A stretch of 64,000 nt of DNA from Novosphingobium sp. BW1 (lineage in GTDB: Bacteria > Pseudomonadota > Alphaproteobacteria > Sphingomonadales > Sphingomonadaceae): contig NZ_VIRF01000058.1 of NCBI RefSeq assembly GCF_008107685.1, forward strand, positions 372,001 through 436,000, in the 5' to 3' direction. The translations under genes were made by a program, and so were the position numbers. The notes beneath the pieces were generated by a model. It ran no database searches. It was not told where the DNA came from and saw nothing but the letters and a program-made list of their open reading frames with translations. Positions 52,680 to 61,407 of this stretch are shown in pieces (positions within the stretch are counted from its first letter, which is position 1; each line of letters opens with the position of its first letter).

Positions 52680-54257
52680 TTACTCGGCCGCGAGGGCTTG
52701 TTCGCGCGCGGCTTCGCCTTCGGCAGGGGCCCGGGCGAGGAGCATCTTGATCAACCCAAAGCACATGAACAGCAGCACTACGGCGAAAGGCAGGCCCGTC
52801 ACGATGGCCGCCGTCTGCAGCGCCTGCAGACCCCCGCCATAAAGCAGCGCCCCGGCAAGAGCACCGATCGAAATCGCCCAGGTCACGCGCGGAACGAAAC
52901 CAGCCTCGTGATGTCCGCCCGAAGCGATCATCGCTGTCACCAGCGCGCCCGAATCTGCCGATGTCACGAAGAAGGTGGTCACGATGACGACGGCCAGCCC
53001 CGACACGATCCCGCTCAGGGGAAAGTTGGCAAGGAAGGCGAAGAGCGCATCGGGCATCGAGGCGTTGACCGCCTCGGACAGCCCCCCGGCTCCGAACAGC
53101 TCAATGTGAAGCGCGGTATCGCCAAAGATGGTCAGCCAGGCGAACGTGACGAGGCTGGGAACGATAAGCACGCCGGAAATGAATTCGCGCACCGTGCGGC
53201 CATAGGAAATGCGCGCAATGAAGATGCCCACGAAGGGCGACCAGCTCACCCACCAGGCATAGTAGAACATCGTCCAGCTGCTCTGCCAGTCCTCGTCGGT
53301 ATAGCTCTCGGTCCAGGTCGAGAGATAGATGAAACGCTGGAAGTAGTAGCCCAGGTTCTGGATGAAACTGTCAAGCAGGTAGACCGTCGGGCCGACCACG
53401 AAGACGAAGAGCGCCAGGAGCAGCGCCAGCCCCATGTTGAGCTCGGACAGGCGCTTGATCCCCGCATCGAGACCCATCGCGACGGATAGCGTGGCCAGCG
53501 CGGTCACGACGACAATGATGATGGCCCGGACCACTCCCCCCTCGGGCGCGCCGAAAAGGAGGGTAAGCCCGGCATTGATCTGCGAGGCCCCGAAGCCCAA
53601 CGAGGCCGCCACCCCGCAAACGGTCGCGGTGATCGCCATGATGTCGACCAGATCGACGACCGGCGTCGGTATGCGCGGAAATGCTGCGCGCAGGAAGGTT
53701 CCCAGGTTGAGCGGCAGCTTGCGGTTGTAGGCAATGTAGGCGAGGCCCAGGCCGATGATCGCGTAGATCGACCAGGCATGCAGACCCCAGTGCAGGTAGG
53801 TGAGCCCCATGGCATGCTGCGCATTGCGCGCGAGGCCCTGGGGCAGCGTGGCACCAGGATCGGAGAACGAGGAAATCGGCGGGTTGGAGAAGTGCATGAT
53901 CGGCTCGGCCACGCCGTAAAACAGGAGCCCGATCCCCATGCCCGCACTGAACAGCATCGCAAACCAGCTGGTCGCGCTGTAGGTCGGCTTCGCATCCGCT
54001 CCGCCAAGGCGGACTTGCCCGACCCGCGATATCGCGAGAAACCCGCTTGCGACCAGCATGACATTGGCCGTCGCCACGAAAAGCCAGCCGAAATTGTGCG
54101 TCGCAAAAGCCTGGATAGCCTCGAAACGGGCCGTTGCGACATCCGTATCGTAGAGCGCGAAGACTATAAGCGCGCCGATGGCCGCAATTGCACCAAAGAA
54201 CACACTCGGTTTAAAATCCGCAATCGGATTGGATACATTGCTGCCTTGACTTGCCAC
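52680..54257 (-). CDS. BCCT-family betaine/choline/carnitine transporter
   Basis: The 525-residue product has about 12 membrane helices and the BCCT signature in WTMFYYAWWVSWSPFVGIF. The N-terminal tail is short. Members import quaternary amines such as glycine betaine, choline or carnitine by sodium or proton symport; some act as osmoprotectant carriers, others as nutrient carriers. No glycine-betaine genes are nearby. It converges on the GH15-N gene (stops about 10 bp apart) and diverges from a TonB-dependent receptor across an AT-rich region. Confidence 0.93.
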   Translation of the reverse strand: MASQGSNVSNPIADFKPSVFFGAIAAIGALIVFALYDTDVATARFEAIQAFATHNFGWLFVATANVMLVASGFLAISRVGQVRLGGADAKPTYSATSWFAMLFSAGMGIGLLFYGVAEPIMHFSNPPISSFSDPGATLPQGLARNAQHAMGLTYLHWGLHAWSIYAIIGLGLAYIAYNRKLPLNLGTFLRAAFPRIPTPVVDLVDIMAITATVCGVAASLGFGASQINAGLTLLFGAPEGGVVRAIIIVVVTALATLSVAMGLDAGIKRLSELNMGLALLLALFVFVVGPTVYLLDSFIQNLGYYFQRFIYLSTWTESYTDEDWQSSWTMFYYAWWVSWSPFVGIFIARISYGRTVREFISGVLIVPSLVTFAWLTIFGDTALHIELFGAGGLSEAVNASMPDALFAFLANFPLSGIVSGLAVVIVTTFFVTSADSGALVTAMIASGGHHEAGFVPRVTWAISIGALAGALLYGGGLQALQTAAIVTGLPFAVVLLFMCFGLIKMLLARAPAEGEAAREQALAAE

Positions 54258-54626
54258 CCGGACGACACCCCCAACGCTGAAATAAGTTTTACTTAGCCTC
54301 TAAAAAATAGAGTAAATAATAATCACAATAGCGAATTGAATATCATATCAAAATTCGCGTTGTCGAATTGAATTTATCATATCCTCAAGCCGCCTCGCCA
54401 CCTGTCTACAGGCCGTGTGGTGATTATGCAACAACTGCTGAGAACATGTGACTTTTCTCAAGCGCAAGGGTTGGCATGTAGACGTTGATTGGATAGCTGG
54501 CCTGTGCGGGACACCAAGGTCTCATTTCCTTGCATGCCACCTCCCGGCATCTTGTCCCACCCGGCAGCGCTGTCTCCCACGCGCTGCCCCGTCGCGAACG
54601 TTCCGATCAACAACAGGGGAACATAC
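54258..54626. promoter_or_regulatory. AT-rich divergent promoter region of the BCCT and receptor genes
   Basis: About 370 bp. The section from 54280 to 54390 is far richer in AT than the rest of the window. It includes a pair of direct repeats (see the separate entry). The part from 54440 to 54620 is GC-richer leader sequence, ending in CAGGGGAAC before the receptor ATG. Confidence 0.6.
54332..54383. repeat. Direct repeat pair, candidate regulator-binding sites
   Basis: Two copies of CGAATTGAAT followed by (TT)ATCATATC start at 54332 and 54364, 32 bases apart or about three helical turns. They lie in the divergent promoter region and share 18 bases, with a two-base insertion in the second copy. 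Confidence 0.6.
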
Positions 54627-57302
54627 ATGTTCAAGCATTGCACCGGCGCGTCGGTTGGCGCGCTAGCAATCGCTATCGCCAGCCCGGTCGCAGCCCAGAA
54701 TACTCCGGCCCAGCCGACCAGCACTCAGGCCGCACCCGCCCAGCAGCGCAAGGGTGGTCTCACCGAAATCGTGGTGACCGCTACCAAGCGCACCGAAAGC
54801 CTTCAGGACGTCGCAGTCTCGGTCAATGCACTGGGCACCGAGGAACTCGAAAACCTCGGAGTGCAGACCTTCGACGACTACCTCGAGCAGCTTCCCAACG
54901 TCACGGCAGGCGGCGGCGGCCCGGGCCAGAGCACGATCTACATTCGTGGCCTTGCCTCGACGACGCCCAACCTCGCCACCGCAGGCGTGGCGGGCCTTGC
55001 CCCCAACGTCGCGATGTACCTCGACGAACAGCCGCTCGCGCAGCCGGGCCGCAATCTCGACGTCTACGCCGCCGACCTTGAGCGCATCGAAGTTCTCGCA
55101 GGCCCGCAGGGTACGCTCTTCGGCGCCAGCTCGCAGGCAGGCGTCGTGCGCCTCATCACCAACAAGCCCGACCTCCTGGGCTTCGATGCAGCTGCCAAGG
55201 GCGGCGTCTCGTGGACCAAGAACGGGGAGCCCAGTTATAACGCCGAGCTCATGCTCAATGTACCCGTGACTAACACGCTTGCCGTGCGCGGCGTCGTCTA
55301 CATGGACGATCAGGGCGGATACATCGACAACGTGAAGGGCTCCCGTTCGGTCGCCGACAGCGCCCGCTTCCGCGAGGAAGGCGCGCCGCGCTACAACGGC
55401 GTGCCCGTGGGCGCGAACCGCGCGGGCCTGCAGGCCGGTGCCGACCTCTCGAACGTCAACTTCATCGAGGCCGACAACACCAACCTCGTTGAAGACAACT
55501 TCAACGACACCACTTACACCGGTTTCCGCGTCTCAGCTCTCTGGGAAGTGGCGCCCGACTGGCAGATCACCGTCAGCCATGCGCGCCAGGGTCTCGATTC
55601 CGACGGCGTGTTTTTCGCCGATCCGGAGCTGGGTCTGGGTGACCTCGAAGTGCAGCGCTTCCAGCCCGATCGCCTGGAAGACAACTTCTCGAACACCGCC
55701 TGGACCGTCGAGGGCCGCCTGGGCATGCTCGACCTCGTCTACACCGGCGCATTCACCGACCGCGAGACCTCGCAGCAGGTCGACTATTCCGACTACCTCT
55801 ACGTCGGCCAGTACCTGCCCTACTACATCTGCGACGGCTCGGTTTCCTACCCCGGCGCTGACGGTCCGATGGGCACCTGCCAGGCGCCCAACCTCTACGT
55901 TACCTCGGACAGCAAGACCAAGCAGTTCACCCAGGAACTGCGCGTGAGCACCCCGGCCGAGAACCGCTGGCGCGTCACTGCGGGGGGCTTCTACTCGAAG
56001 CTGACCCTCGAAGAGCGCAACGACTTCATCTATCCAGGCAGCCAGTACGTCGACCTGTGGGGCGAAACCGGCTTCCCCGAGAACTTCCCGTTCCCGGGTG
56101 CCTGGCAGAGCGATCCAGGTCCGTTCCCCAACGGCACCAACTTTCGCAACGACATCAAGCGTTCGGATGAGCAGTTCGGCATCTTCGGCGAGGCCTCCTA
56201 CGACCTTGTCCCGGACCTTCTCAGCGTCACGCTGGGCGCCCGCTATTACAACGTGGCGGTGGACCTGAAGGGTACCGCGAACAGTTCGTTCTGCAACGCT
56301 GGCGGCACCGACGCGAATGCCTTTGGCACCAACCTCTCGGACCTTTACGACGGGGACGGCGAGTTCACCTTTATCGGTTCATGCGGCGACACGCTGGGCC
56401 TGACCTTCAACCAGGGCGACAGCGTCCAGGATATCATGGATGCAGGGCTCACCGAGAGCCAGGCCATGCAGGTCTTCAACGCCCTCTCGGCGCCCGACAA
56501 GGCCAAGACCGAAGGCGTCATCTTCAAGGGCTCGCTGACCTTCACGCCCACCGAAGACGTCATGTTCTACGCGACGTATTCGGAAGGCTTCCGTCCGGGC
56601 CTGCTCAACCGTCCGGGCGGCGCGGTCAGCCCGTCGGGCTACATGGTGCCCTTCGAGCTGCAGACCGACGAGGTCAACAACTACGAGATAGGCTGGAAGA
56701 CCGAGCTGTTCGACCGCCAGCTACGCTTCAACGGCAGCGCGTTCTACGTCGACATCTCGAACCTGCAGACCACGATTTTCGACACCTCGATCGTCAACCT
56801 GTTCTTCTCGGACAACGCGGCAGATGCGCGCATCCTGGGCGTCGAGGGTGACTTCACCTTCGCTCCCTACGCGGTGCCGGGCCTGACGCTGGCCGGTGCC
56901 TTCTCGGTGCTCGACACCAAGATCACCGAGGTGCTGACCCCGACCGACGATGTCACCAAGGGCAACTCGCTGGCCTACGCGCCTTCCTTCCAGGGCAACC
57001 TGCGCGTGCGCTACGAGTGGGATCTGGGCGACACGGGCCTTGTAGCCCATGTCATGCCGCAAATGGTGCATTCGGGTTCGAAGTATACCGACATCATCAA
57101 CATCAACCGCCTGAAGCTCGACAGCTACACCACCTTCTCGATGACTGCGGGCGTCAAGAAGGACGACTGGTCGGTCGAGGTCTTCGGCGAGAACCTGACC
57201 GACAAGCGTGCCCAGATCTCGGGCAACTTCTACTACGATGCCCCGCGCATCAACACCAACCGCCCGCTGACGGTCGGTGTACGCGTCGGCTGGCACTACT
57301 GA
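54627..57302 (+). CDS. TonB-dependent receptor
   Basis: The 891-residue product has a signal peptide ending PVAAQ, a plug domain (TKRTESLQDVAVSVNALGTEEL, then RIEVLAGPQGTLFGASSQ) and a barrel ending VGVRVGWHY, the final aromatic residue being typical. Two cysteine pairs in surface loops (YICDGS/GTCQ and SFCNAG/GSCGD) are notable. The substrate is unknown. The ATG at 54627 has GGGGAAC upstream and fits the signal peptide. It is followed after a strong hairpin by a TPR-sulfotransferase gene, an arrangement recurring in sphingomonads as far as I recall. Confidence 0.93.
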   Translation: MFKHCTGASVGALAIAIASPVAAQNTPAQPTSTQAAPAQQRKGGLTEIVVTATKRTESLQDVAVSVNALGTEELENLGVQTFDDYLEQLPNVTAGGGGPGQSTIYIRGLASTTPNLATAGVAGLAPNVAMYLDEQPLAQPGRNLDVYAADLERIEVLAGPQGTLFGASSQAGVVRLITNKPDLLGFDAAAKGGVSWTKNGEPSYNAELMLNVPVTNTLAVRGVVYMDDQGGYIDNVKGSRSVADSARFREEGAPRYNGVPVGANRAGLQAGADLSNVNFIEADNTNLVEDNFNDTTYTGFRVSALWEVAPDWQITVSHARQGLDSDGVFFADPELGLGDLEVQRFQPDRLEDNFSNTAWTVEGRLGMLDLVYTGAFTDRETSQQVDYSDYLYVGQYLPYYICDGSVSYPGADGPMGTCQAPNLYVTSDSKTKQFTQELRVSTPAENRWRVTAGGFYSKLTLEERNDFIYPGSQYVDLWGETGFPENFPFPGAWQSDPGPFPNGTNFRNDIKRSDEQFGIFGEASYDLVPDLLSVTLGARYYNVAVDLKGTANSSFCNAGGTDANAFGTNLSDLYDGDGEFTFIGSCGDTLGLTFNQGDSVQDIMDAGLTESQAMQVFNALSAPDKAKTEGVIFKGSLTFTPTEDVMFYATYSEGFRPGLLNRPGGAVSPSGYMVPFELQTDEVNNYEIGWKTELFDRQLRFNGSAFYVDISNLQTTIFDTSIVNLFFSDNAADARILGVEGDFTFAPYAVPGLTLAGAFSVLDTKITEVLTPTDDVTKGNSLAYAPSFQGNLRVRYEWDLGDTGLVAHVMPQMVHSGSKYTDIININRLKLDSYTTFSMTAGVKKDDWSVEVFGENLTDKRAQISGNFYYDAPRINTNRPLTVGVRVGWHY

Positions 57303-57310
57303 TCGCATCT

Positions 57311-57339
57311 CCCGGCGCCTTCTGCGTGAAGGCGCCGGG
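57311..57339 (+). terminator. Perfect 11-bp hairpin between receptor and TPR-sulfotransferase gene
   Basis: CCCGGCGCCTT and AAGGCGCCGGG pair around a seven-base loop, eight bases after the receptor stop. No U tract follows. It may give partial termination or protect the receptor mRNA while leaving the downstream gene expressed at a lower level. Confidence 0.6.
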
Positions 57340-57411
57340 AATCGGACAATCCGGCGGCAGGCGGGCATCGGGCCTTGCCTGCCGCTTGGCGTTTGCGGCA
57401 AGGACATTCCC

Positions 57412-59403
57412 ATGGCATCGCGTGACCCCAACCCCGCCCTCTCCTCCATCGATGAAACCGCCGTGCTGAAAGAGGCCTGCGAAGCCCTGCAGCGCGGTCA
57501 GTTCACCCCTGCACTGGGCGTGTTGGCGCCGCTTCTCGACGCCGAGGAGCCGAGTGCGGAAGGGCTTTACATGGCCGCCGTCGCGTGCCGTTATCTCAAG
57601 TGCTTCGCCGAGGCTGAACGCTATCTCTCAGCCCTGTCCGCCGCGCAGCCCGAATATGGCCGTGCCTGGCAGGAGGCCGGCCATCTCGCCCGCGACCAGG
57701 GCGATGTGCCGGGAGCCCTTCGCGCCTATGCCCGGGCGACCCGCTACAACCCGGTGCTCGACGCCAGCTGGCGCGCGCAGGCCGCCCTTCTTGCTCGCAC
57801 TGGACGCAGCGCCGAGGCCGCGCGGGCCCGCACCCAGGCCGAGCGCATCGCCGCCCTCCCCCGCGAGCTTCTGGCCGTCTCGAACCACCTCCACGAAGGC
57901 CGCCTGCTGCGCGCCGAGGAGATCTGCCGGGCCTACCTCCAGACCCACCGCACCGACATCGAGGGCATGCGCCTGCTGGCCGAAATCGCCAGCCGCCTGG
58001 GCATCCTTGATGACGCTGAGTTTCTTTTGGAAAGTGCGGTTACTTTTTCTCCCGACACCGTGCAGTTGCGGCTCGACTACATCCAGGTCCTGCGCAAGCG
58101 CCAGAAATTCGCACAGGCGCTAGAGCAGGCCGAGGCCCTGCACGCCCGTGATCCCGAGAGCCCCGTCTTCGCCTCGCATCTTGCCATCGAGGCCATGCAG
58201 ACCGGCGACTATGCCCGCGCCTTCGCGCTGTTCGACGCGGTGCTTGAAAAACTGCCCCAAGACCCCGCCACGCTCACCAGCAAGGGCCACGCACTCAAGA
58301 CCACCGGCGCGCAGGACGAGGCCGTCGCCTCCTACCGCGCAGCCATCGCCGCCAAGCCCGAGCACGGCGATGCCTGGTACGCGCTCGCCAATCTCAAGAC
58401 CTGGCGCTTTTCAGAGGACGAGCGCGCGCGCATGGAGGACCTGTTGGCCCAGCCCGATCTTGCCTTCATGGACCGCGTTCACCTGACTTTCGCCGCCGCC
58501 AAGGCTGCCGAGGACGAAGGGTTGCACGCCGAAGCCTTCGCGCACTACGCCCACGGCAACGAACTCAAGCTGCGCCAGAGCCGCTATGACGCGGACCGCA
58601 TGCACGACGAGATCTCCGCCCAGATCGCAACCTGCACGCCCGAACTTTTCGAGCGTCAGGCGGGCAAGGGCCACAGCGCGCCCGACCCGATCTTCATTCT
58701 CGGCTTGCCGCGCGCGGGCTCGACCCTGCTCGAACAGATCCTCGCCTCGCACCCGATGATCGACGGCACGCTGGAACTACCTGATATCCTTGCCACCGCG
58801 CACCGCCTGCGCGGCCGCAAGGCGAGCGCGCCGCGCTACCCGCAGATCCTGCACGAACTTTCAGCCGAGCAAATGGAGGGACTGGGCAAGAGCTACATCG
58901 AGAACACCCGCATCCACCGCCAGGGCGCGCCGCTGTTCATCGACAAGATGCCCAACAACTTCCGGCACATCGGCCTCATCCACCTGATCCTTCCCAACGC
59001 AAAGATCATCGATGCCCGCCGCGATGCGATGGATTGCTGCTTCTCGGGCTTCAAGCAGCTCTTCGCCGAAGGGCAGGAGTTCACCTATGGCCTGACCGAG
59101 ATCGGCCGCTACTACCGCGACTACGTGGCGCTGATGGAGCACTGGGACCAGGTCCTGCCCGGCCGAGTTCTGCGCGTGCAGCACGAAGACGTACTCGACG
59201 ATCTGGAGGGCCAGGTGCGCCGTATGCTGGACTATATCGGGGTTCCCTTCGATCCGGCCTGCCTGGACTTCCACAAGACCGACCGCGCGGTGCGCACGGC
59301 CAGCTCCGAACAGGTCCGCCGTCCCATCTCGCGCACGGGCGTCGGGGCGTGGAAGCCCTACGGCGACTGGATCGACCCGCTGCGCAAGGCCTTGGAAGGC
59401 TGA
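57412..59403 (+). CDS. Tetratricopeptide-repeat sulfotransferase-like protein
   Basis: The 663-residue product has TPR repeats over about residues 15-370 and a C-terminal sulfotransferase domain. The domain begins FILGLPRAGSTLLEQILASHP (residues 428 onward), the 5'-phosphosulfate-binding loop. RDAMDCCFSGF is the 3'-phosphate-binding region. Such proteins probably sulfate a protein or a small molecule, with the TPR part binding a partner. The ATG at 57412 has AAGGA eight bases upstream. The substrate is unknown; the position behind a receptor suggests a link to that receptor or its ligand. Confidence 0.9.
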   Translation: MASRDPNPALSSIDETAVLKEACEALQRGQFTPALGVLAPLLDAEEPSAEGLYMAAVACRYLKCFAEAERYLSALSAAQPEYGRAWQEAGHLARDQGDVPGALRAYARATRYNPVLDASWRAQAALLARTGRSAEAARARTQAERIAALPRELLAVSNHLHEGRLLRAEEICRAYLQTHRTDIEGMRLLAEIASRLGILDDAEFLLESAVTFSPDTVQLRLDYIQVLRKRQKFAQALEQAEALHARDPESPVFASHLAIEAMQTGDYARAFALFDAVLEKLPQDPATLTSKGHALKTTGAQDEAVASYRAAIAAKPEHGDAWYALANLKTWRFSEDERARMEDLLAQPDLAFMDRVHLTFAAAKAAEDEGLHAEAFAHYAHGNELKLRQSRYDADRMHDEISAQIATCTPELFERQAGKGHSAPDPIFILGLPRAGSTLLEQILASHPMIDGTLELPDILATAHRLRGRKASAPRYPQILHELSAEQMEGLGKSYIENTRIHRQGAPLFIDKMPNNFRHIGLIHLILPNAKIIDARRDAMDCCFSGFKQLFAEGQEFTYGLTEIGRYYRDYVALMEHWDQVLPGRVLRVQHEDVLDDLEGQVRRMLDYIGVPFDPACLDFHKTDRAVRTASSEQVRRPISRTGVGAWKPYGDWIDPLRKALEG

Positions 59404-59612
59404 TCCCGGCGCGGCTTTTCGAGCACTGCAACAGTTGCGTAAGCCATATTTAGGACAGCGCAACTCACTGAGCATTTGCGGCGAAATGGAGGATACACTC
59501 GATTGTCTTTGATCGAGGACATTGCGCTGCAACAATAGGACAGTCATTCTGCACCGCGAAACGCGCGTTGCTTCAAGACGAAGTGACGCACCCGGCAACG
59601 CGGAGCCTGACG
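59404..59612. promoter_or_regulatory. Promoter region upstream of phaC with TGC-type repeats
   Basis: About 210 bp. GCAAC-A-GTTGC at 59428-59438 and TTGC-GCT-GCAA at 59522-59532 are palindromes, and TAGGACAG recurs at 59451 and 59536. TGC-N3-GCA elements resemble PhaR sites described for Paracoccus (family knowledge). A CTCGAT/ATCGAG inverted repeat lies between the two palindromes. Confidence 0.45.
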
Positions 59613-61394
59613 ATGACTTCTCCCGCCCCCACGCCCGGATCGGCCGGCGCGCCCTCATCCCCGCGCGAGCCGCTGGACGGCATCGCCCAGACGCTCGACC
59701 GCTCGGCCTCCGCCGCGATCGCGCAAGCGACCAGCGGGCTCTCACCCGCCACCATGATCCTTGCCGCGACCGACTGGGCGCTCCACCTTGCCTCCGCGCC
59801 CGGCAAGCAGATGCAGCTCGCCGCCAAGGCCGGGGGTAAGGCGCTGCGCCTGATGGGCTACACCGCGCGCGCCACTCGCGATCCCGAGACCCCGCGCGTG
59901 GTCGAACCACTGCCGCAGGATCGCCGCTTCCAGGGCCCCGAATGGCACCAGGCGCCCTACAACGTGTGGACCCAGGCCTTCCTCCTCAACCAGCAGTGGT
60001 GGGAAGCGGCGACCACCGGCATCGGCGGTGTCTCAAAACACCACGAGGACATGGTTTCCTTCGCCGCGCGCCAGATCCTCGACATTTTCGCCCCCACCAA
60101 CTTCATCGCCACCAACCCGGTCCTGCAGAAGCGCATCGCCGAAACCGGGGGCAAGTGCCTTGTCGACGGGCTCGACTATTTCTTCGAGGACATGCGCCGT
60201 TACCTCACCGGGCGCCCGGCCGCCGGCACCGAGGCATTTCAGGTTGGCAAGGACGTCGCGGCCGCTGACGGCAAGGTCGTCTACCGCAACCGCCTGATCG
60301 AACTCATCCAGTACGCTCCCACGACCGAGACCGTCCGGCCCGAGCCAGTGCTGATCGTGCCCGCCTGGATCATGAAGTACTACATCCTCGATCTTTCGAC
60401 GCACAACTCGCTGGTCGAGTGGCTGCGCGCGCGGGGCTACACCGTGTTCATGATCTCGTGGCACAACCCCGATGGGCATGACCGCGACCTAGACATGGAC
60501 GCCTACCGGCGCCTCGGACCGTTAGCCGCGCTCGATGCCATCAGCGCCATCACGGGAGCCGAGAAGATCCACGGCGCAGGCTACTGCCTTGGCGGCACCC
60601 TGCTCTCCATCGCGGCCGCCGCCATGGCGCGCGAGGGGGACGAACGCCTCGCCAGTCTCACGCTGATGGCCGCGCAGACCGAATTCAGCGAGCCCGGCGA
60701 ACTGGGTCTCTTCATCGATGAGAGCCAGCTCCATGTGCTGGAGAACATGATGTGGAGCCGGGGCTATCTGGAGAGCGACCAGATGGGCGGGGCCTTCCAG
60801 ATCCTGCGCTCGAACGACCTCATCTGGTCGCACATGCTCCAGACCTACCTGATGGGCGAGCGCGCCGACATCAACGACCTCATGGCCTGGAACGCGGACG
60901 GCACGCGCATGCCCTACGCCATGCACAGCGAGTACCTGCGCAAGCTCTTCCTCCACGACGATCTTGCCGAAGGGCGCTTTCGCGTCGATGGCCATGTTGT
61001 GACGATGGAGGACATCGCCGTTCCTGTCTTCGCCGTGGGCACCGAGCGCGACCACGTGGCGCCCTGGCGCTCGGTCTACAAGATCCACCTTCTCACCAAC
61101 ACAGCGGTGACCTTCGTGCTGACGAGCGGGGGACATAACGCCGGGATCGTCTCCGAGCCGTGCCACCCGCATCGCCATTACCGCATCGCCACGCACCCCC
61201 ATCCCAACGGCAATCTCGCACCGGAGGAATGGTGCGAGCGCGCCGCGCTCAAGGACGGATCCTGGTGGCTCGACTGGGGGGCATGGCTCGATACCCATTC
61301 GGGCGAGCCAACCTCGCCGCCCCCGCTCGGCAACGCGGACAAGGGCTATCCCGCCTTGTGCGACGCGCCCGGTCGCTATGTGCTCGAGAAATAG
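59613..61394 (+). CDS. phaC: Class I polyhydroxyalkanoate synthase
   Basis: The 593-residue product is a PhaC synthase. It has the lipase-like box GYCLGG with nucleophile C325, an acid D480 (TERDHVAPW) and H508 (GGHNAGIV). An N-terminal region of about 100 residues precedes the alpha/beta-hydrolase core (PAWIMKYYILDL, WHNPDG). It polymerises (R)-3-hydroxyacyl-CoA on granule surfaces. I chose ATG 59613 with GGAG eight bases upstream. It is followed 13 bp later by the MaoC-phosphotransacylase gene and then acetate kinase, apparently in one operon. No phaA, phaB or phasin is seen. Confidence 0.95.
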   Translation: MTSPAPTPGSAGAPSSPREPLDGIAQTLDRSASAAIAQATSGLSPATMILAATDWALHLASAPGKQMQLAAKAGGKALRLMGYTARATRDPETPRVVEPLPQDRRFQGPEWHQAPYNVWTQAFLLNQQWWEAATTGIGGVSKHHEDMVSFAARQILDIFAPTNFIATNPVLQKRIAETGGKCLVDGLDYFFEDMRRYLTGRPAAGTEAFQVGKDVAAADGKVVYRNRLIELIQYAPTTETVRPEPVLIVPAWIMKYYILDLSTHNSLVEWLRARGYTVFMISWHNPDGHDRDLDMDAYRRLGPLAALDAISAITGAEKIHGAGYCLGGTLLSIAAAAMAREGDERLASLTLMAAQTEFSEPGELGLFIDESQLHVLENMMWSRGYLESDQMGGAFQILRSNDLIWSHMLQTYLMGERADINDLMAWNADGTRMPYAMHSEYLRKLFLHDDLAEGRFRVDGHVVTMEDIAVPVFAVGTERDHVAPWRSVYKIHLLTNTAVTFVLTSGGHNAGIVSEPCHPHRHYRIATHPHPNGNLAPEEWCERAALKDGSWWLDWGAWLDTHSGEPTSPPPLGNADKGYPALCDAPGRYVLEK

Positions 61395-61407
61395 GATCCA
61401 CGCCCCG

